Source of the DNA: Nitratireductor sp.
Lineage (GTDB): Bacteria; Pseudomonadota; Alphaproteobacteria; Rhizobiales; Rhizobiaceae
DNA length: 64,000 nucleotides
Assembly (NCBI RefSeq): GCF_017794765.1
Contig: NZ_CP051236.1
Location: forward strand, 1,469,753 to 1,533,752
Direction: 5' to 3'
Below, in pieces: positions 27,529-36,325 of this stretch. Positions within the stretch are counted from its first letter, which is position 1; each line of letters begins with the position of its first letter. The notes beneath the pieces were generated by a model. The model had not been told where the DNA came from, did no database searches, and worked only from the letters and a program-made list of their open reading frames with translations. Made by a program: the position numbers and the translations under genes.

Positions 27529-28419
27529 ATGGAAACTGCGTTGGCGAACGATGAGATGAGAGACACGGCTTCAACCGGCGGACCAAGCTTCGCGCTTGCG
27601 CTCGGCGGTGGAGGAGCGCGGGGTCTGGCGCACATCCATATCATCGAGACCCTCAATGAACTGGGCATCACGCCGACCGTCATCGCCGGTTCCTCCATCG
27701 GCGCCCTGATGGGCGCAGGCTTTGCCGCCGGCATCAGCGGCAAGGACATTCACGCGCATGCCCGCGCGATTCTGGGAAGCCGTACGGAAGTGGCGAGCCG
27801 CCTCTGGAAAGCCAGACCCGGAAATTTCGCCGAGATGATGGAAGGCGGGTTCCGCTTCGGCCAGTTCAATGCCGAACGCATCATCAGCGCCTTCCTGCCA
27901 GAAGGTGTCCCGCAGACCTTTGAGGAGTTGAAGATCCCGCTGCGAGTAACGGCCACGGATTACTTCCGCCACGAGCTGGCCGTGCTTGAAAACGGAGCCT
28001 TGGCGGAAGCTCTTGCAGCCTCGGCCGCCATTCCCGCGGTCTTCCGTCCCGTGGAGCGGGGCGGGCGCACCCTGATCGATGGCGGCATCTACAACCCCGT
28101 GCCCTTCGATCTGGTCGAGGGCAGGGCCGACATATTGATTGCCATCGACGTGGTTGGCGCTCCGAATGATACCGGTGGCAAGCCTCCGACCTCCATCGAG
28201 CTCATGTTCGGCGCGAGTCAGCTCATGATGCAGTCGATCATTGCCATGAAGCTGGAGCACGGGCGGCCCGATATTCTCATTCGCCCGGCCGTTTCACGCT
28301 TTCGCGTGCTCGATTTCATGAAGATCGACGCGATTCTGGCTGAAACAGAAGCCATTCGCGACGAGTTGAAACGGGCGATCGACGCCGCTGTGAGCGACCA
28401 CGAAAAGGCGCGGGTGTAG
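27529..28419 (+). CDS. patatin-like phospholipase family protein (RssA/YchK-like)
   Basis: A 296-residue patatin-fold serine hydrolase. The oxyanion motif GGGGARGLAH is at about residues 25-34, the nucleophile Ser in AGSSIGAL near 53-58, and the catalytic Asp in DGGIYNPVP near 183, so the Ser-Asp dyad is intact. No signal peptide is seen, so it is cytoplasmic. The family acts on acyl lipids, but the physiological substrate of this group is not known. It starts three bases after the M16 pair and may belong to the same transcript. It converges with the Kef-type gene, which ends six bases away. Confidence 0.92.
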   Translation: METALANDEMRDTASTGGPSFALALGGGGARGLAHIHIIETLNELGITPTVIAGSSIGALMGAGFAAGISGKDIHAHARAILGSRTEVASRLWKARPGNFAEMMEGGFRFGQFNAERIISAFLPEGVPQTFEELKIPLRVTATDYFRHELAVLENGALAEALAASAAIPAVFRPVERGGRTLIDGGIYNPVPFDLVEGRADILIAIDVVGAPNDTGGKPPTSIELMFGASQLMMQSIIAMKLEHGRPDILIRPAVSRFRVLDFMKIDAILAETEAIRDELKRAIDAAVSDHEKARV

Positions 28420-28425
28420 TCGGCG

Positions 28426-30228
28426 TCAGCCAACCGGTTCGTCATCCTGGTTAATACGCTGGCTCTCTCGCTTCGGCTTGATCAGCGGTTCCGGGGTGAC
28501 CGGGCGCACACGCATCTTGTCATTGCCGGCGTAAATGCCTTCAACGGACTGGATCGCCAGCCGCTCCTCGTCGCGCCGGCGCACATCCTCGACGATCTCG
28601 CTGGCAATTTCCTCGCTGGTGCCCAGCGCCTGCAGGGTTTTGCCGCCGAAGAGCAAGGCGGATTCCACCGTCTCGCGCAATTCATACTCCACATCGCGAT
28701 TGCGCAGGGAAAGCGTGTGCGCGCGGTCGTAGGAACGTACATAAAGGCGCACATGGGGATATTCGTCGCGGATCAGGTTGACGATCTGGTCTGTTGCCGT
28801 CACGCCATTGGTGCATACGGCCACGATCTTGGCGTTGCGGATGCCCGCAGCCTCCAGAACCTCCATGCGACGCCCGTCCCCGAAATAGATGCGAAAGCCG
28901 AAACGCTCGGCCGCGCGCACACGATCGGCCGAATGATCGATGATGGTCACCTCTGTTCCCCCGGAGAGCAAAACCTGCGAAACCATTTGCCCGAAACGGG
29001 AGAAGCCGATCATCATCACATCGGCGCCCGCACCTTCGAAATCTTCATCCATCTCTTCTGTCGGTTCGGTGCGGATCAGCATTTCGCCAAGCCGCACGGA
29101 GAGCGGCGTCAACGCCATCGAGACGGTGACGATGGCAATAAGCAGCGAGGCGGTGGACTGCGGAAAGATGAAGGCGGAGGCCGCCGCGGTGAACAGGACA
29201 AAGCCGAACTCGCCGCCTTGCGGCAAAAGGGCCGCGACACGCACGGCGCAATTGTGATCGCTGCCGAAGCCTCGGCTGATGCCATAGAGAATGGCTGCCT
29301 TCACCAGCATGAGGATCGGCACGGCAACGAGAATGGAAAGCCAGTTCTCGAGCACGATTCTCAGATCGAGCGAAAGGCCGATGGCCAAGAAGAACAAGCC
29401 AAGAAGAATACCGCGGAACGGCTCGATATCGGCTTCCAGCTCGTGCCGGAAAGAGGATTCAGCGAGAAGAACACCGGCGATGAAGGCCCCGAGCGCCATG
29501 GAAAGCCCTGCCATTTGCATGATGGTGGCCGACCCCAGAACCACGAGCAGAGCTGCAGCGATCATGACCTCCTTCGCGCCCGTGTTGGCGATGATGCGAA
29601 AGAGCGGATTCAGCAGGTAGCGACCGGCAACAATAAGCGCGATCACGCTGGCTATCGCGAGCGCAAACCTTTCGAGGCTGATGGTGTCCGCCCCTTCTCC
29701 ACCGGGGGAGAGCAGTGGAACCAGCGCCAGAAGCGGAGCGATGGCGAGGTCCTGAAACAGCAGGATGGAGAAGGATGTCTGCCCGTATCGGCTGTTGAGT
29801 GCGCCCTGCGATTCGAGTGTCTGTACCGAGAATGCGGTGGACGACAGGGCAAGGCCGAAACCGACGACAAAGGCCGCGCCGTAGGACATGTCCGTCAGAA
29901 GCAGCGTAAGTGCGGCAAGGGCAAGGCCCGTAACCAACACCTGGATCAGTCCCATACCGAATATGCTGCGCCGCATGGCCCAAAGACGTGCCGGTTTGAG
30001 TTCAAGTCCGATGATGAAGAGCAGCAGCACCACACCGAGTTCCGCCACGTGCAGCAATTCCTCTCCATCCGAAATGAGCAGGAGAACGGGACCTATGGCG
30101 ATGCCGGCGGCAAGATAACCGAGGATTGTGCCAAGCCCTATGCGGGCGAACAGTGGCGCGGCGATCACTGCGCCACCCAGGAGGAGCAGCGGTTCGTAGT
30201 AGAGCGGTGCAGCAGTTTCGACGGCCAT
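28426..30228 (-). CDS. Kef-type monovalent cation:proton antiporter (CPA2) with TrkA-N domain
   Basis: A 600-residue protein with an N-terminal antiporter domain of about twelve membrane segments (residues 1-390) and a C-terminal RCK/TrkA-N domain starting near 405 (VMMIGFSRFGQMVSQVLL), which binds nucleotide through a Rossmann fold. This is the KefB/KefC architecture for glutathione-gated or general K+ efflux. No KefF/KefG ancillary gene is nearby. ATG 30228 (MAVETAAPLYYEPLLLLGGA) is chosen as the membrane domain start; the longer frame adds a polar stretch. It diverges from pmbA. The antisense frame 28717-30303 is a composition shadow. Confidence 0.9.
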   Translation of the reverse strand: MAVETAAPLYYEPLLLLGGAVIAAPLFARIGLGTILGYLAAGIAIGPVLLLISDGEELLHVAELGVVLLLFIIGLELKPARLWAMRRSIFGMGLIQVLVTGLALAALTLLLTDMSYGAAFVVGFGLALSSTAFSVQTLESQGALNSRYGQTSFSILLFQDLAIAPLLALVPLLSPGGEGADTISLERFALAIASVIALIVAGRYLLNPLFRIIANTGAKEVMIAAALLVVLGSATIMQMAGLSMALGAFIAGVLLAESSFRHELEADIEPFRGILLGLFFLAIGLSLDLRIVLENWLSILVAVPILMLVKAAILYGISRGFGSDHNCAVRVAALLPQGGEFGFVLFTAAASAFIFPQSTASLLIAIVTVSMALTPLSVRLGEMLIRTEPTEEMDEDFEGAGADVMMIGFSRFGQMVSQVLLSGGTEVTIIDHSADRVRAAERFGFRIYFGDGRRMEVLEAAGIRNAKIVAVCTNGVTATDQIVNLIRDEYPHVRLYVRSYDRAHTLSLRNRDVEYELRETVESALLFGGKTLQALGTSEEIASEIVEDVRRRDEERLAIQSVEGIYAGNDKMRVRPVTPEPLIKPKRESQRINQDDEPVG

Positions 30229-30355
30229 CGGGGCTCCGGGATATTCTGGGGCGGATCTGGGGAATCTCAGCTTACCATTGCACATGCGCGCTGCGAATCA
30301 TAAATGGATCAGACCGGTAATCCCGACGCGCGACCAGATTCCAGCCAGGATTGTG

Positions 30356-31702
30356 ATGACAGATCAGAATGAAAAGAAGCAATTGACCGAGCGAGTCGTT
30401 GCGCTTGTGGAAGCTGCGAAGCGGGCCGGCGCCGATGCTTCCGATGCGGTGGTGGTGCGCGCGCGATCCAGAAGTGTGTCGGTGCGCCTGGGCAAAGTCG
30501 AGGGAACGGAGGCGTCTGAAAGTGATGACATGTCGCTGCGGGTCTTTGTCGGCAGGCAGGTTGCCAGCGTGTCGGCTCCGGCCAATGCAGACCCGACACC
30601 ACTGGCGGAGCGCGCCGTCGCCATGGCGAAGGCATCGCCGGAAGACCCGTATCAGGGGCTGGCCGAGAAAAACCTCCTCGCGCGTACCATCCCCGACCTC
30701 GATCTTTTCGATGGAACGGACGTATCTGCCGAGCGTCTGAAGGAAGACGCTCTGGCCGCCGAGGCAGCGGCGCTCGATGTGCCTGGCGTTACCAATTCAT
30801 CCGGCTCGGGGGCGAGTGCGGGTTCCGGCGGCCTGGTTCTGGCGACGTCTGAGGGATTTATCGGAGCCTATGAAGCGACACGCTTCTCCCGCTCGGTGAG
30901 TGTTCTGGCGGGTGAAGGCACCGGCATGGAACGCGATTACGACTACTCCTCGCGCCTGCACTTTCTGGATCTCGAGGACCCGGAAAAGATCGGCCGCAGC
31001 GCTGGCGAACGGGCCGTCCGGCGGCTTAATCCACGCAAGGTGGATACAGGCCGCTACCCGGTCGTTTACGATCCGCGTGTTGCGCGCGGCGTTGCCGGCC
31101 ATCTGGCATCCGCAATCAATGGGGCCGCGGTTGCGCGCAAATCCAGTTTCCTGCGCGACATGATGGGCAAAAAGGTTGCTGCCGCCGGCATCACGGTAAC
31201 GGATGATCCGCAGCGTCGGCGGGGCTCTTCCTCTCGCCCGTTCGACGGCGAGGGCGTTGCCGGCGAAAAACTCGTCATGATCGAAGACGGTGTCCTGAAA
31301 CACTGGTTCCTGTCGACCGCGGTTGCGCGACAGCTGGGGCTGCCGGCCACCAATGGGCGCGGGACACGTGGATCTTCTTCGGTTAATCCGTCTTCCACCA
31401 ACCTGGCACTTGAACCTGGCACCCAGTCCCCCGAGACTCTGATCAAGGGGATCCGTTCTGGATTTTACGTGACGGAGGTGTTTGGGCAGGGGGTCAATCT
31501 CGTAACCGGTGAATACAGCCGTGGTGCTGCCGGCTTCTGGATCGAGAACGGCGAGATCACCTATCCGGTCTCCGAGGTTACCATCGCCTCGAACCTGAAA
31601 GACATGTTCTTCAACATGACGGCAGCCAGCGACATTGATCGAAGCTTCGGGACAGCCGCTCCCACCCTGCTTGTGGAAGGCATGACGCTTGCCGGAAAAT
31701 AG
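30356..31702 (+). CDS. pmbA: TldD/PmbA family protein, PmbA (TldE) type
   Basis: A 448-residue member of the TldD/PmbA family. In E. coli, TldD and TldE/PmbA form a heterodimeric metalloprotease that matures microcin B17 and degrades CcdA. PmbA is the subunit lacking the zinc motif; I see no HExxxH here, in keeping with PmbA. Typical segments are SESDDMSLRVFVGRQVASVS near residue 55, GVAGHLASAINGAAVARKSSFL near 245, and the Gly/Ser-rich substrate region. ATG 30356 has AGGA nine bases upstream. The TldD partner is not in the window. The cysQ-like gene overlaps its last 14 bases. Confidence 0.93.
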   Translation: MTDQNEKKQLTERVVALVEAAKRAGADASDAVVVRARSRSVSVRLGKVEGTEASESDDMSLRVFVGRQVASVSAPANADPTPLAERAVAMAKASPEDPYQGLAEKNLLARTIPDLDLFDGTDVSAERLKEDALAAEAAALDVPGVTNSSGSGASAGSGGLVLATSEGFIGAYEATRFSRSVSVLAGEGTGMERDYDYSSRLHFLDLEDPEKIGRSAGERAVRRLNPRKVDTGRYPVVYDPRVARGVAGHLASAINGAAVARKSSFLRDMMGKKVAAAGITVTDDPQRRRGSSSRPFDGEGVAGEKLVMIEDGVLKHWFLSTAVARQLGLPATNGRGTRGSSSVNPSSTNLALEPGTQSPETLIKGIRSGFYVTEVFGQGVNLVTGEYSRGAAGFWIENGEITYPVSEVTIASNLKDMFFNMTAASDIDRSFGTAAPTLLVEGMTLAGK

Positions 31703-32504
31703 CCCGCACGACCAGACACTTCAGGCCGATCTCGATCTGATCGCAGCCGCAGCGCGGGAGGCAGGCAATATTGCACTCAAATATTTCCGCCGTGACCCGG
31801 AAGTATGGTGGAAAGAAGGTGTTTCACCGGTCAGTGAAGCCGATTATGCGGTCGACAGCTTTTTGAGGAGCGAGCTTCTGGCAGCGCGTCCCGATTATGG
31901 CTGGCTATCGGAGGAGACGGCGCTTGCAGAGCAGGAATTGGCCCGCGACAGGGTGTTCGTCGTGGATCCCATAGACGGAACAAGGGCGTTTATCGACGGG
32001 CGGCCGATCTGGTGCGTCAGCATCGGTGTGGTGCATCGCGGTGTGAGTGTCGTTGGGGTGCTTGAATGCCCGGAGCTTTCCGAAACCTACCAGGCACTGA
32101 CGGGCGGTGGCGCATTCCGCAACGGCGACCGTCTGACAGTAAAGTCTGCGCGCGATTCATTTGTTGTTGCCGGCCCCAAGGCGATGGTGTCCGGCTTGCC
32201 GTCCAGTCTTTTGCAGAAAACCCGGACCCATGGCTACATCCCGTCACTTGCCTATCGCATCGCCATGGTTGCGAGTGGGGCGCTTGATGCGACCTTCGTG
32301 AAGCCGAATTCCCATGACTGGGACCTGGCCGCAGCCGACGTGATCCTTCGTGAGGCAGGTGGCGCGATATGCGATGCTGAGGGCAAAGCGCCCTCATACG
32401 CCGGACCAGAGCCGAAGAAGGGGGCGCTCGCTGCGGGCAGTGGTTCACTCCTGCAGGCCATGAAGCGTGCCCTGAGGGGCGAGCAGCCGGAAGCCTCGCC
32501 ATGA
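31689..32504 (+). CDS. inositol monophosphatase family protein, CysQ-like 3'(2'),5'-bisphosphate nucleotidase
   Basis: A 271-residue lithium-sensitive phosphatase. The metal motif VVDPIDGTRAFIDGRP (about residues 82-97) and the late HDWDLAAADVILREAGG (about 205-221) define the inositol monophosphatase/CysQ superfamily. CysQ-type enzymes remove the 3'-phosphate from PAP formed in sulfate assimilation; inositol or histidinol phosphatase activity cannot be excluded. No ATG fits: the frame begins with TTG 31689 inside the pmbA end, which suggests coupled translation. A DUF4170 gene and lipid A genes follow on the same strand. Confidence 0.88.
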   Translation: MPENSPHDQTLQADLDLIAAAAREAGNIALKYFRRDPEVWWKEGVSPVSEADYAVDSFLRSELLAARPDYGWLSEETALAEQELARDRVFVVDPIDGTRAFIDGRPIWCVSIGVVHRGVSVVGVLECPELSETYQALTGGGAFRNGDRLTVKSARDSFVVAGPKAMVSGLPSSLLQKTRTHGYIPSLAYRIAMVASGALDATFVKPNSHDWDLAAADVILREAGGAICDAEGKAPSYAGPEPKKGALAAGSGSLLQAMKRALRGEQPEASP

Positions 32505-32614
32505 CCGGAAGCGGTGAAAGCCGGCTCTAAACGGTTCCAAAATCGCAGGAATTACTCTACACGGGCGGTTAGCGATTTGCTTGTTGCCACATTCGTCTGC
32601 AAATGGGCTTGACC

Positions 32615-32863
32615 ATGTCTGAGAAAAAAGAGAATTCCCAGCTTCTGCATCTGGTCTTTGGCGGCGAATTGACGTCGTTGACCGGGGTGACCTTCCGCGA
32701 TCTGGACGAGGTCGACATTGTCGGCATCTATCCGGACTACAAATCCGCGGAGAAAGCCTGGCGCGCCAAGGCGCAGGAGACCGTTGACAACGCGCATATG
32801 CGTTATTTCATTGTTCACCTTCACCGCCTGCTCGACCCCGCCTCCGATGAGACCCGGGGATAG
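32615..32863 (+). CDS. DUF4170 domain-containing protein
   Basis: A small acidic soluble protein of 82 residues. The core QLLHLVFGGELTSLTGVTFRDLDEVDIVGIYPDY and the late AWRAKAQETVDNAHMRYFIVHLHRLLDP match the DUF4170 family, found next to lipid A genes in alphaproteobacteria. No function has been assigned and no catalytic motif is visible. Two ATG codons, 32603 and 32615, are possible starts, neither with a strong ribosome binding site; the second agrees better with the usual N-terminus. It lies between the cysQ-like gene and the acyltransferase gene. Confidence 0.87.
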   Translation: MSEKKENSQLLHLVFGGELTSLTGVTFRDLDEVDIVGIYPDYKSAEKAWRAKAQETVDNAHMRYFIVHLHRLLDPASDETRG

Positions 32864-32888
32864 CCCCAGGGGTAGCAAGGAACCGCAT

Positions 32889-33674
32889 ATGGAAAACAAG
32901 GCGACCGCGCCTTCCCCTGCCATGACCGCCAATCGGAAGAAGACTGGCCGCCGCCCTTTAAAGGAGCTGTGGCGCCGTGTTCGCAAACCGCTGGCCAGGT
33001 CCCGCTTCGTGAAACAGGCGCTGGCAACGCTCATGGCGGGCGCAATTCGCCTGATTGACCGCACGAATCCGCGCGTGAAGGGATCGCATGATCTGCAGGC
33101 GGCTATCGATGCGCATTCGCCGGCAATTGCCGCTCTCTGGCATGGGCAGCACATTCTGGGACCGGCCATCAATCCCCGGCGTCACAAGATTGTGGCGCTG
33201 TTTTCCCGCAGCGCCGATGCGGAGCTGAACGCGCTGGTGGCGGAGAAACTCGGTTTCGAGACCGTACGCGGATCCGGTGGCCGGAAAGGCGAACGTGATA
33301 TCCGCAAAGGCGGCGCCAAGGCGCTCATCATGCTGAAAAGGACCATCGACCGCGGATGCAATGTGGCGATGATCGCAGACATACCGCATGGTACGCCGCG
33401 CGAAGCCGGGCTTGGAATTGTTACCCTTGCCCGCATTTCGGGCCGTCCGATCGTGCCTGTTGCGATCGCCACGAGCCGACGCAAGGTGCTGGAGCGCACC
33501 TGGGACAAGACGACGATCAACCTGCCATTCGGCCGCAGCGCGGTAATCCTGGGCGAACCCATCTATGTGAAGCCCGACGCCGATGACACGATGATGGAAG
33601 AAAAGCGCCGCGAGGTGACCGACGCACTCAACGAGGCAACGCGGCAAGCCTATTCTCTGGTCGATGGTCAATGA
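32889..33674 (+). CDS. DUF374 lysophospholipid acyltransferase-family protein
   Basis: A 261-residue protein of the LPLAT superfamily, DUF374 branch. A basic N-terminus and a short hydrophobic segment are followed by the catalytic-like LWHGQHIL near residue 80 and the substrate motif GSGGRKGERDIRKGGAKAL near 125-143; MIADIPHGTPREAGLGIV near 163 and PIVPVAIA near 187 are also family features. It lies three bases upstream of waaA, so an acyl transfer in lipid A/LPS assembly is likely, but the acceptor is unknown. The start at 32889 is preceded by AAGGA. The open frame upstream of this ATG overlaps DUF4170 and is not used. Confidence 0.88.
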   Translation: MENKATAPSPAMTANRKKTGRRPLKELWRRVRKPLARSRFVKQALATLMAGAIRLIDRTNPRVKGSHDLQAAIDAHSPAIAALWHGQHILGPAINPRRHKIVALFSRSADAELNALVAEKLGFETVRGSGGRKGERDIRKGGAKALIMLKRTIDRGCNVAMIADIPHGTPREAGLGIVTLARISGRPIVPVAIATSRRKVLERTWDKTTINLPFGRSAVILGEPIYVKPDADDTMMEEKRREVTDALNEATRQAYSLVDGQ

Positions 33675-33677
33675 GCC

Positions 33678-34997
33678 ATGAGTGAACGCTGGGCTCGCGC
33701 CATACTCACAACCTATCGCTGGGCGGGGGCCGCAGCCTTCCCCATGGTTGGCGGCTACATCGTCTGGCGTGCCGGCAAAGGCAAGGAAGACCGGGTTCGC
33801 CGGCACGAGCGCTATGGCCGCGCGGGCCACCCGCGCCCCGATGGCCCGCTGATCTGGATGCACGCGGCCAGTGTGGGTGAAACCATGGCCGTGACCGGCC
33901 TGATCGAGCATCTTCTGGGCTACGGGATCAACATTGTCCTGACCACTGGAACCGTGACCTCGGCACAGGTTGCGGAAGAACGCCTCGGCGGCGACGTGAT
34001 CCACCAATATGTGCCGCTCGATCTGAAACCGGCTGTCAGCCGGTTTCTAAACCACTGGCAGCCGGACCTGGCCATCATGGCAGAGTCCGAGATCTGGCCG
34101 ATGACCATTCTCGAACTGGGCGCACGGCGTGTGCCACAGGTGCTCGTCAATGGCCGGCTTTCGGACCGTTCCTTCGAGCGCTGGAAGAAGCGGGCCTATC
34201 TCGCCGAGGCGCTGTTTGAAAATCTCGCGCATGTGGTGGCGCAGTCTGAAGTGGACGGCGAACGTTTCCGAACCCTCGGCGCAAGGCCGGTCACGGTCTC
34301 CGGCAATCTCAAGGTCGACACCCATGCACCGCCGGTGGAGAAGGAAGCGCTGGCGACCCTTGAAGAGCAGATCGGCGAACGGGAAACGTGGGCCGCCGTC
34401 TCCACACATGAGGGTGAGGAGACGATTGCCGCCGATGTGCATACCAAACTCAAGTCCCGTCACGCCGACCTTTTGACAATCATTGTGCCGAGGCACCCCG
34501 AACGGGCCGAAGGGCTGGAGGAAGAGTTCACGGCACGCGGTCTGAAGGTCGCGCGGCGCAGCCGTAACGATACGGTCCTGCCGGAGACGGACATTCTGCT
34601 TGGCGATACGATCGGCGAGATGGGACTTTATCTCAGACTGACCGAGGTGGCATTTGTCGGGCGCTCTCTTGCGCAATCGGGCGGGCAGAACCCGATCGAG
34701 CCGGCGCGGCTCGGCACGGCGGTGCTTTCGGGCTGCAATGTGCAGAATTTCCGCGATGCCTATCGCCGCCTCATCGACGCCGGCGGCGCGCGGCTGGTGC
34801 GCGATGGCGAGATGCTGGCCGGTGGCGTGAACTTCCTGCTCAACAATTATGCGGCACGCCGCACGATGATCAAGGCAGGCCGGGCGGCGGTCGACGACAT
34901 GTCGGGCGCGTTGAACCGGACGCTGCAGGCGCTCGATCCCTATATCCATCCGCTGATCGTCAAGAGCAGGCTCGAGGGCGACGAGGGTCATGGCTAG
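33678..34997 (+). CDS. waaA: 3-deoxy-D-manno-octulosonic acid transferase (Kdo transferase)
   Basis: WaaA/KdtA attaches Kdo from CMP-Kdo to the lipid IVA precursor at the cytoplasmic face of the inner membrane. The 439-residue protein has an N-terminal membrane anchor and the glycosyltransferase N domain (WMHAASVGETMAVTGL near residue 57, with the conserved Glu of ASVGE), then PRHPERAEGLEEEF near 275 and the C-terminal acidic/Gly loop in FVGRSLAQSGGQNPIEPARLG at about 330. It overlaps lpxK by eight bases, placing two consecutive lipid A steps in one operon. Confidence 0.96.
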   Translation: MSERWARAILTTYRWAGAAAFPMVGGYIVWRAGKGKEDRVRRHERYGRAGHPRPDGPLIWMHAASVGETMAVTGLIEHLLGYGINIVLTTGTVTSAQVAEERLGGDVIHQYVPLDLKPAVSRFLNHWQPDLAIMAESEIWPMTILELGARRVPQVLVNGRLSDRSFERWKKRAYLAEALFENLAHVVAQSEVDGERFRTLGARPVTVSGNLKVDTHAPPVEKEALATLEEQIGERETWAAVSTHEGEETIAADVHTKLKSRHADLLTIIVPRHPERAEGLEEEFTARGLKVARRSRNDTVLPETDILLGDTIGEMGLYLRLTEVAFVGRSLAQSGGQNPIEPARLGTAVLSGCNVQNFRDAYRRLIDAGGARLVRDGEMLAGGVNFLLNNYAARRTMIKAGRAAVDDMSGALNRTLQALDPYIHPLIVKSRLEGDEGHG

Positions 34998-36030
34998 CGA
35001 GGCACCTCCATTCTGGTGGGAGGCGGCGGACTGGCGGGCCTGGAGCCTTTTGCCGCTGTCAGCGCTCTACGGCCTCGTGGCCGGATACCGGATGGCCTCT
35101 GCAAAGCGCGCCAGGGTGGATGTGCCGGTCCTGTGTGTCGGCAATTTCACCGTTGGCGGCGAGGGCAAGACGCCGGTCTCCATCGCGCTTGCCAAACAGG
35201 CAAAAAAGCTTGGCCGGAAGCCGGGTTTCCTAACGCGCGGGCATGGTGGCTCAATGGGGGGTGGCTCGATGACGGTCGCGCATCTGGTGGATGCGAAGAA
35301 GGATCTCTCGCGCCATGTGGGTGACGAGCCGCTGCTTTTGGCGAGGCATGCGCCGACGCTGGTCGCCCCCGACCGCCTGATGGGCGCGCGGGAGCTGATC
35401 GGCATCGGCTGCGATTTCATCATCATGGATGACGGCTTCCAGAGTGCGCGGCTGCACATGGATTATGCGGTGATGGTGGTGGATGCGCGGCGGGGGCTGG
35501 GCAATGGCCATGTGATCCCCGGCGGTCCCATGCGCGCGCGGCTGATCGACCAGCTGCGCTATGCGGATGCGATCCTCACCATGGGCGAAGGGAGTGCGGC
35601 CGATCATGTGGTGCGCAGGGCCTCGCGGGCGGGACGACCGGTGTTGCAGGCGAGACTGAAGCCGCGCGGTGTGCGCGCGATCCGGGGCGGGCGGTTCCTG
35701 GCCTTTGCCGGGATCGGCAACCCGAAGAAATTCTTCGACAGTGTCGCGGAAGCCGGCGGCACGGTGGTGGAGGCGCGGAGCTTTCCGGACCACCACCCCT
35801 TCGATGATGACGAGGCGCGCGACCTGATCGCGGCGGCGGAGAAAAACGGGCTTGAGCTCATCACCACCGAGAAGGATCTCGTGCGGCTCAGGGGCGGAAG
35901 CGAGGCGCTTTCCGCGCTGGCCGAACACTGCCGCGTGCTGCAGGTGGAAGCGCAGTTCGATGCGCCCGACATGCCGGTGACCATCATCGAAAGCACGATC
36001 GAGGCCTGGCGCGAGCGCATTCTGAAATAG
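34990..36030 (+). CDS. lpxK: tetraacyldisaccharide 4'-kinase
   Basis: LpxK phosphorylates the 4'-position of tetraacyldisaccharide-1-phosphate to give lipid IVA, the acceptor of WaaA. The 346-residue protein has an N-terminal hydrophobic helix (WSLLPLSALYGLVAGYRM) for membrane attachment, the Walker A motif VGGEGKTP at about residues 55-62, and the Walker B-like FIIMDDGFQSARL near 140. It overlaps the waaA end by eight bases, which suggests translational coupling, and its stop is one base from the convergent DUF2093 gene. Confidence 0.96.
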   Translation: MASEAPPFWWEAADWRAWSLLPLSALYGLVAGYRMASAKRARVDVPVLCVGNFTVGGEGKTPVSIALAKQAKKLGRKPGFLTRGHGGSMGGGSMTVAHLVDAKKDLSRHVGDEPLLLARHAPTLVAPDRLMGARELIGIGCDFIIMDDGFQSARLHMDYAVMVVDARRGLGNGHVIPGGPMRARLIDQLRYADAILTMGEGSAADHVVRRASRAGRPVLQARLKPRGVRAIRGGRFLAFAGIGNPKKFFDSVAEAGGTVVEARSFPDHHPFDDDEARDLIAAAEKNGLELITTEKDLVRLRGGSEALSALAEHCRVLQVEAQFDAPDMPVTIIESTIEAWRERILK

Positions 36031-36031
36031 G

Positions 36032-36262
36032 TTAGCTACGCTTCCTGAGTTCCGGATGCATTTCCAGCTCGCGGGCGAGCGAGGTGTCAGCGTTCACATA
36101 GGCTTCCTGCCGCGCGACGCTCCAGTATTTCAGATCGTCGAGCTGGATCGGCTGTTCGGTGACGGCGCAGCGCACAAAGGCGCCGGGCGTCATGACCTGA
36201 AAATCGCCATCCAGATAGCGAATGCGCGCCTCGCGGGCGCCGGGTCCTTCAAAACGGTTCAT
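36032..36262 (-). CDS. DUF2093 domain-containing protein
   Basis: A 76-residue soluble protein. The sequence EARIRYLDGDFQVMTPGAFVRCAVTEQPIQLDDLKYWSV matches DUF2093, a small family seen next to lpxK in Hyphomicrobiales. A single Cys (residue 32) is present and no catalytic motif is visible. Function is unknown. It converges with lpxK and lies 63 bases upstream of the mutL end on the same strand, so it may be transcribed after mutL. The start has an AGAGG stretch eight bases upstream when read on the minus strand. Confidence 0.88.
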   Translation of the reverse strand: MNRFEGPGAREARIRYLDGDFQVMTPGAFVRCAVTEQPIQLDDLKYWSVARQEAYVNADTSLARELEMHPELRKRS

Positions 36263-36325
36263 CGGTACAACCTCTCATCGGGGTTCCTTGCGCCATATTT
36301 CGAAGCAGAGGTCAAGCGCATCGCC

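Noticed and set aside
28717..30303. Plus-strand open frame of 528 codons opposite the Kef-type gene
   Set aside because: Same reason: a charged, low-complexity complement of a hydrophobic protein.
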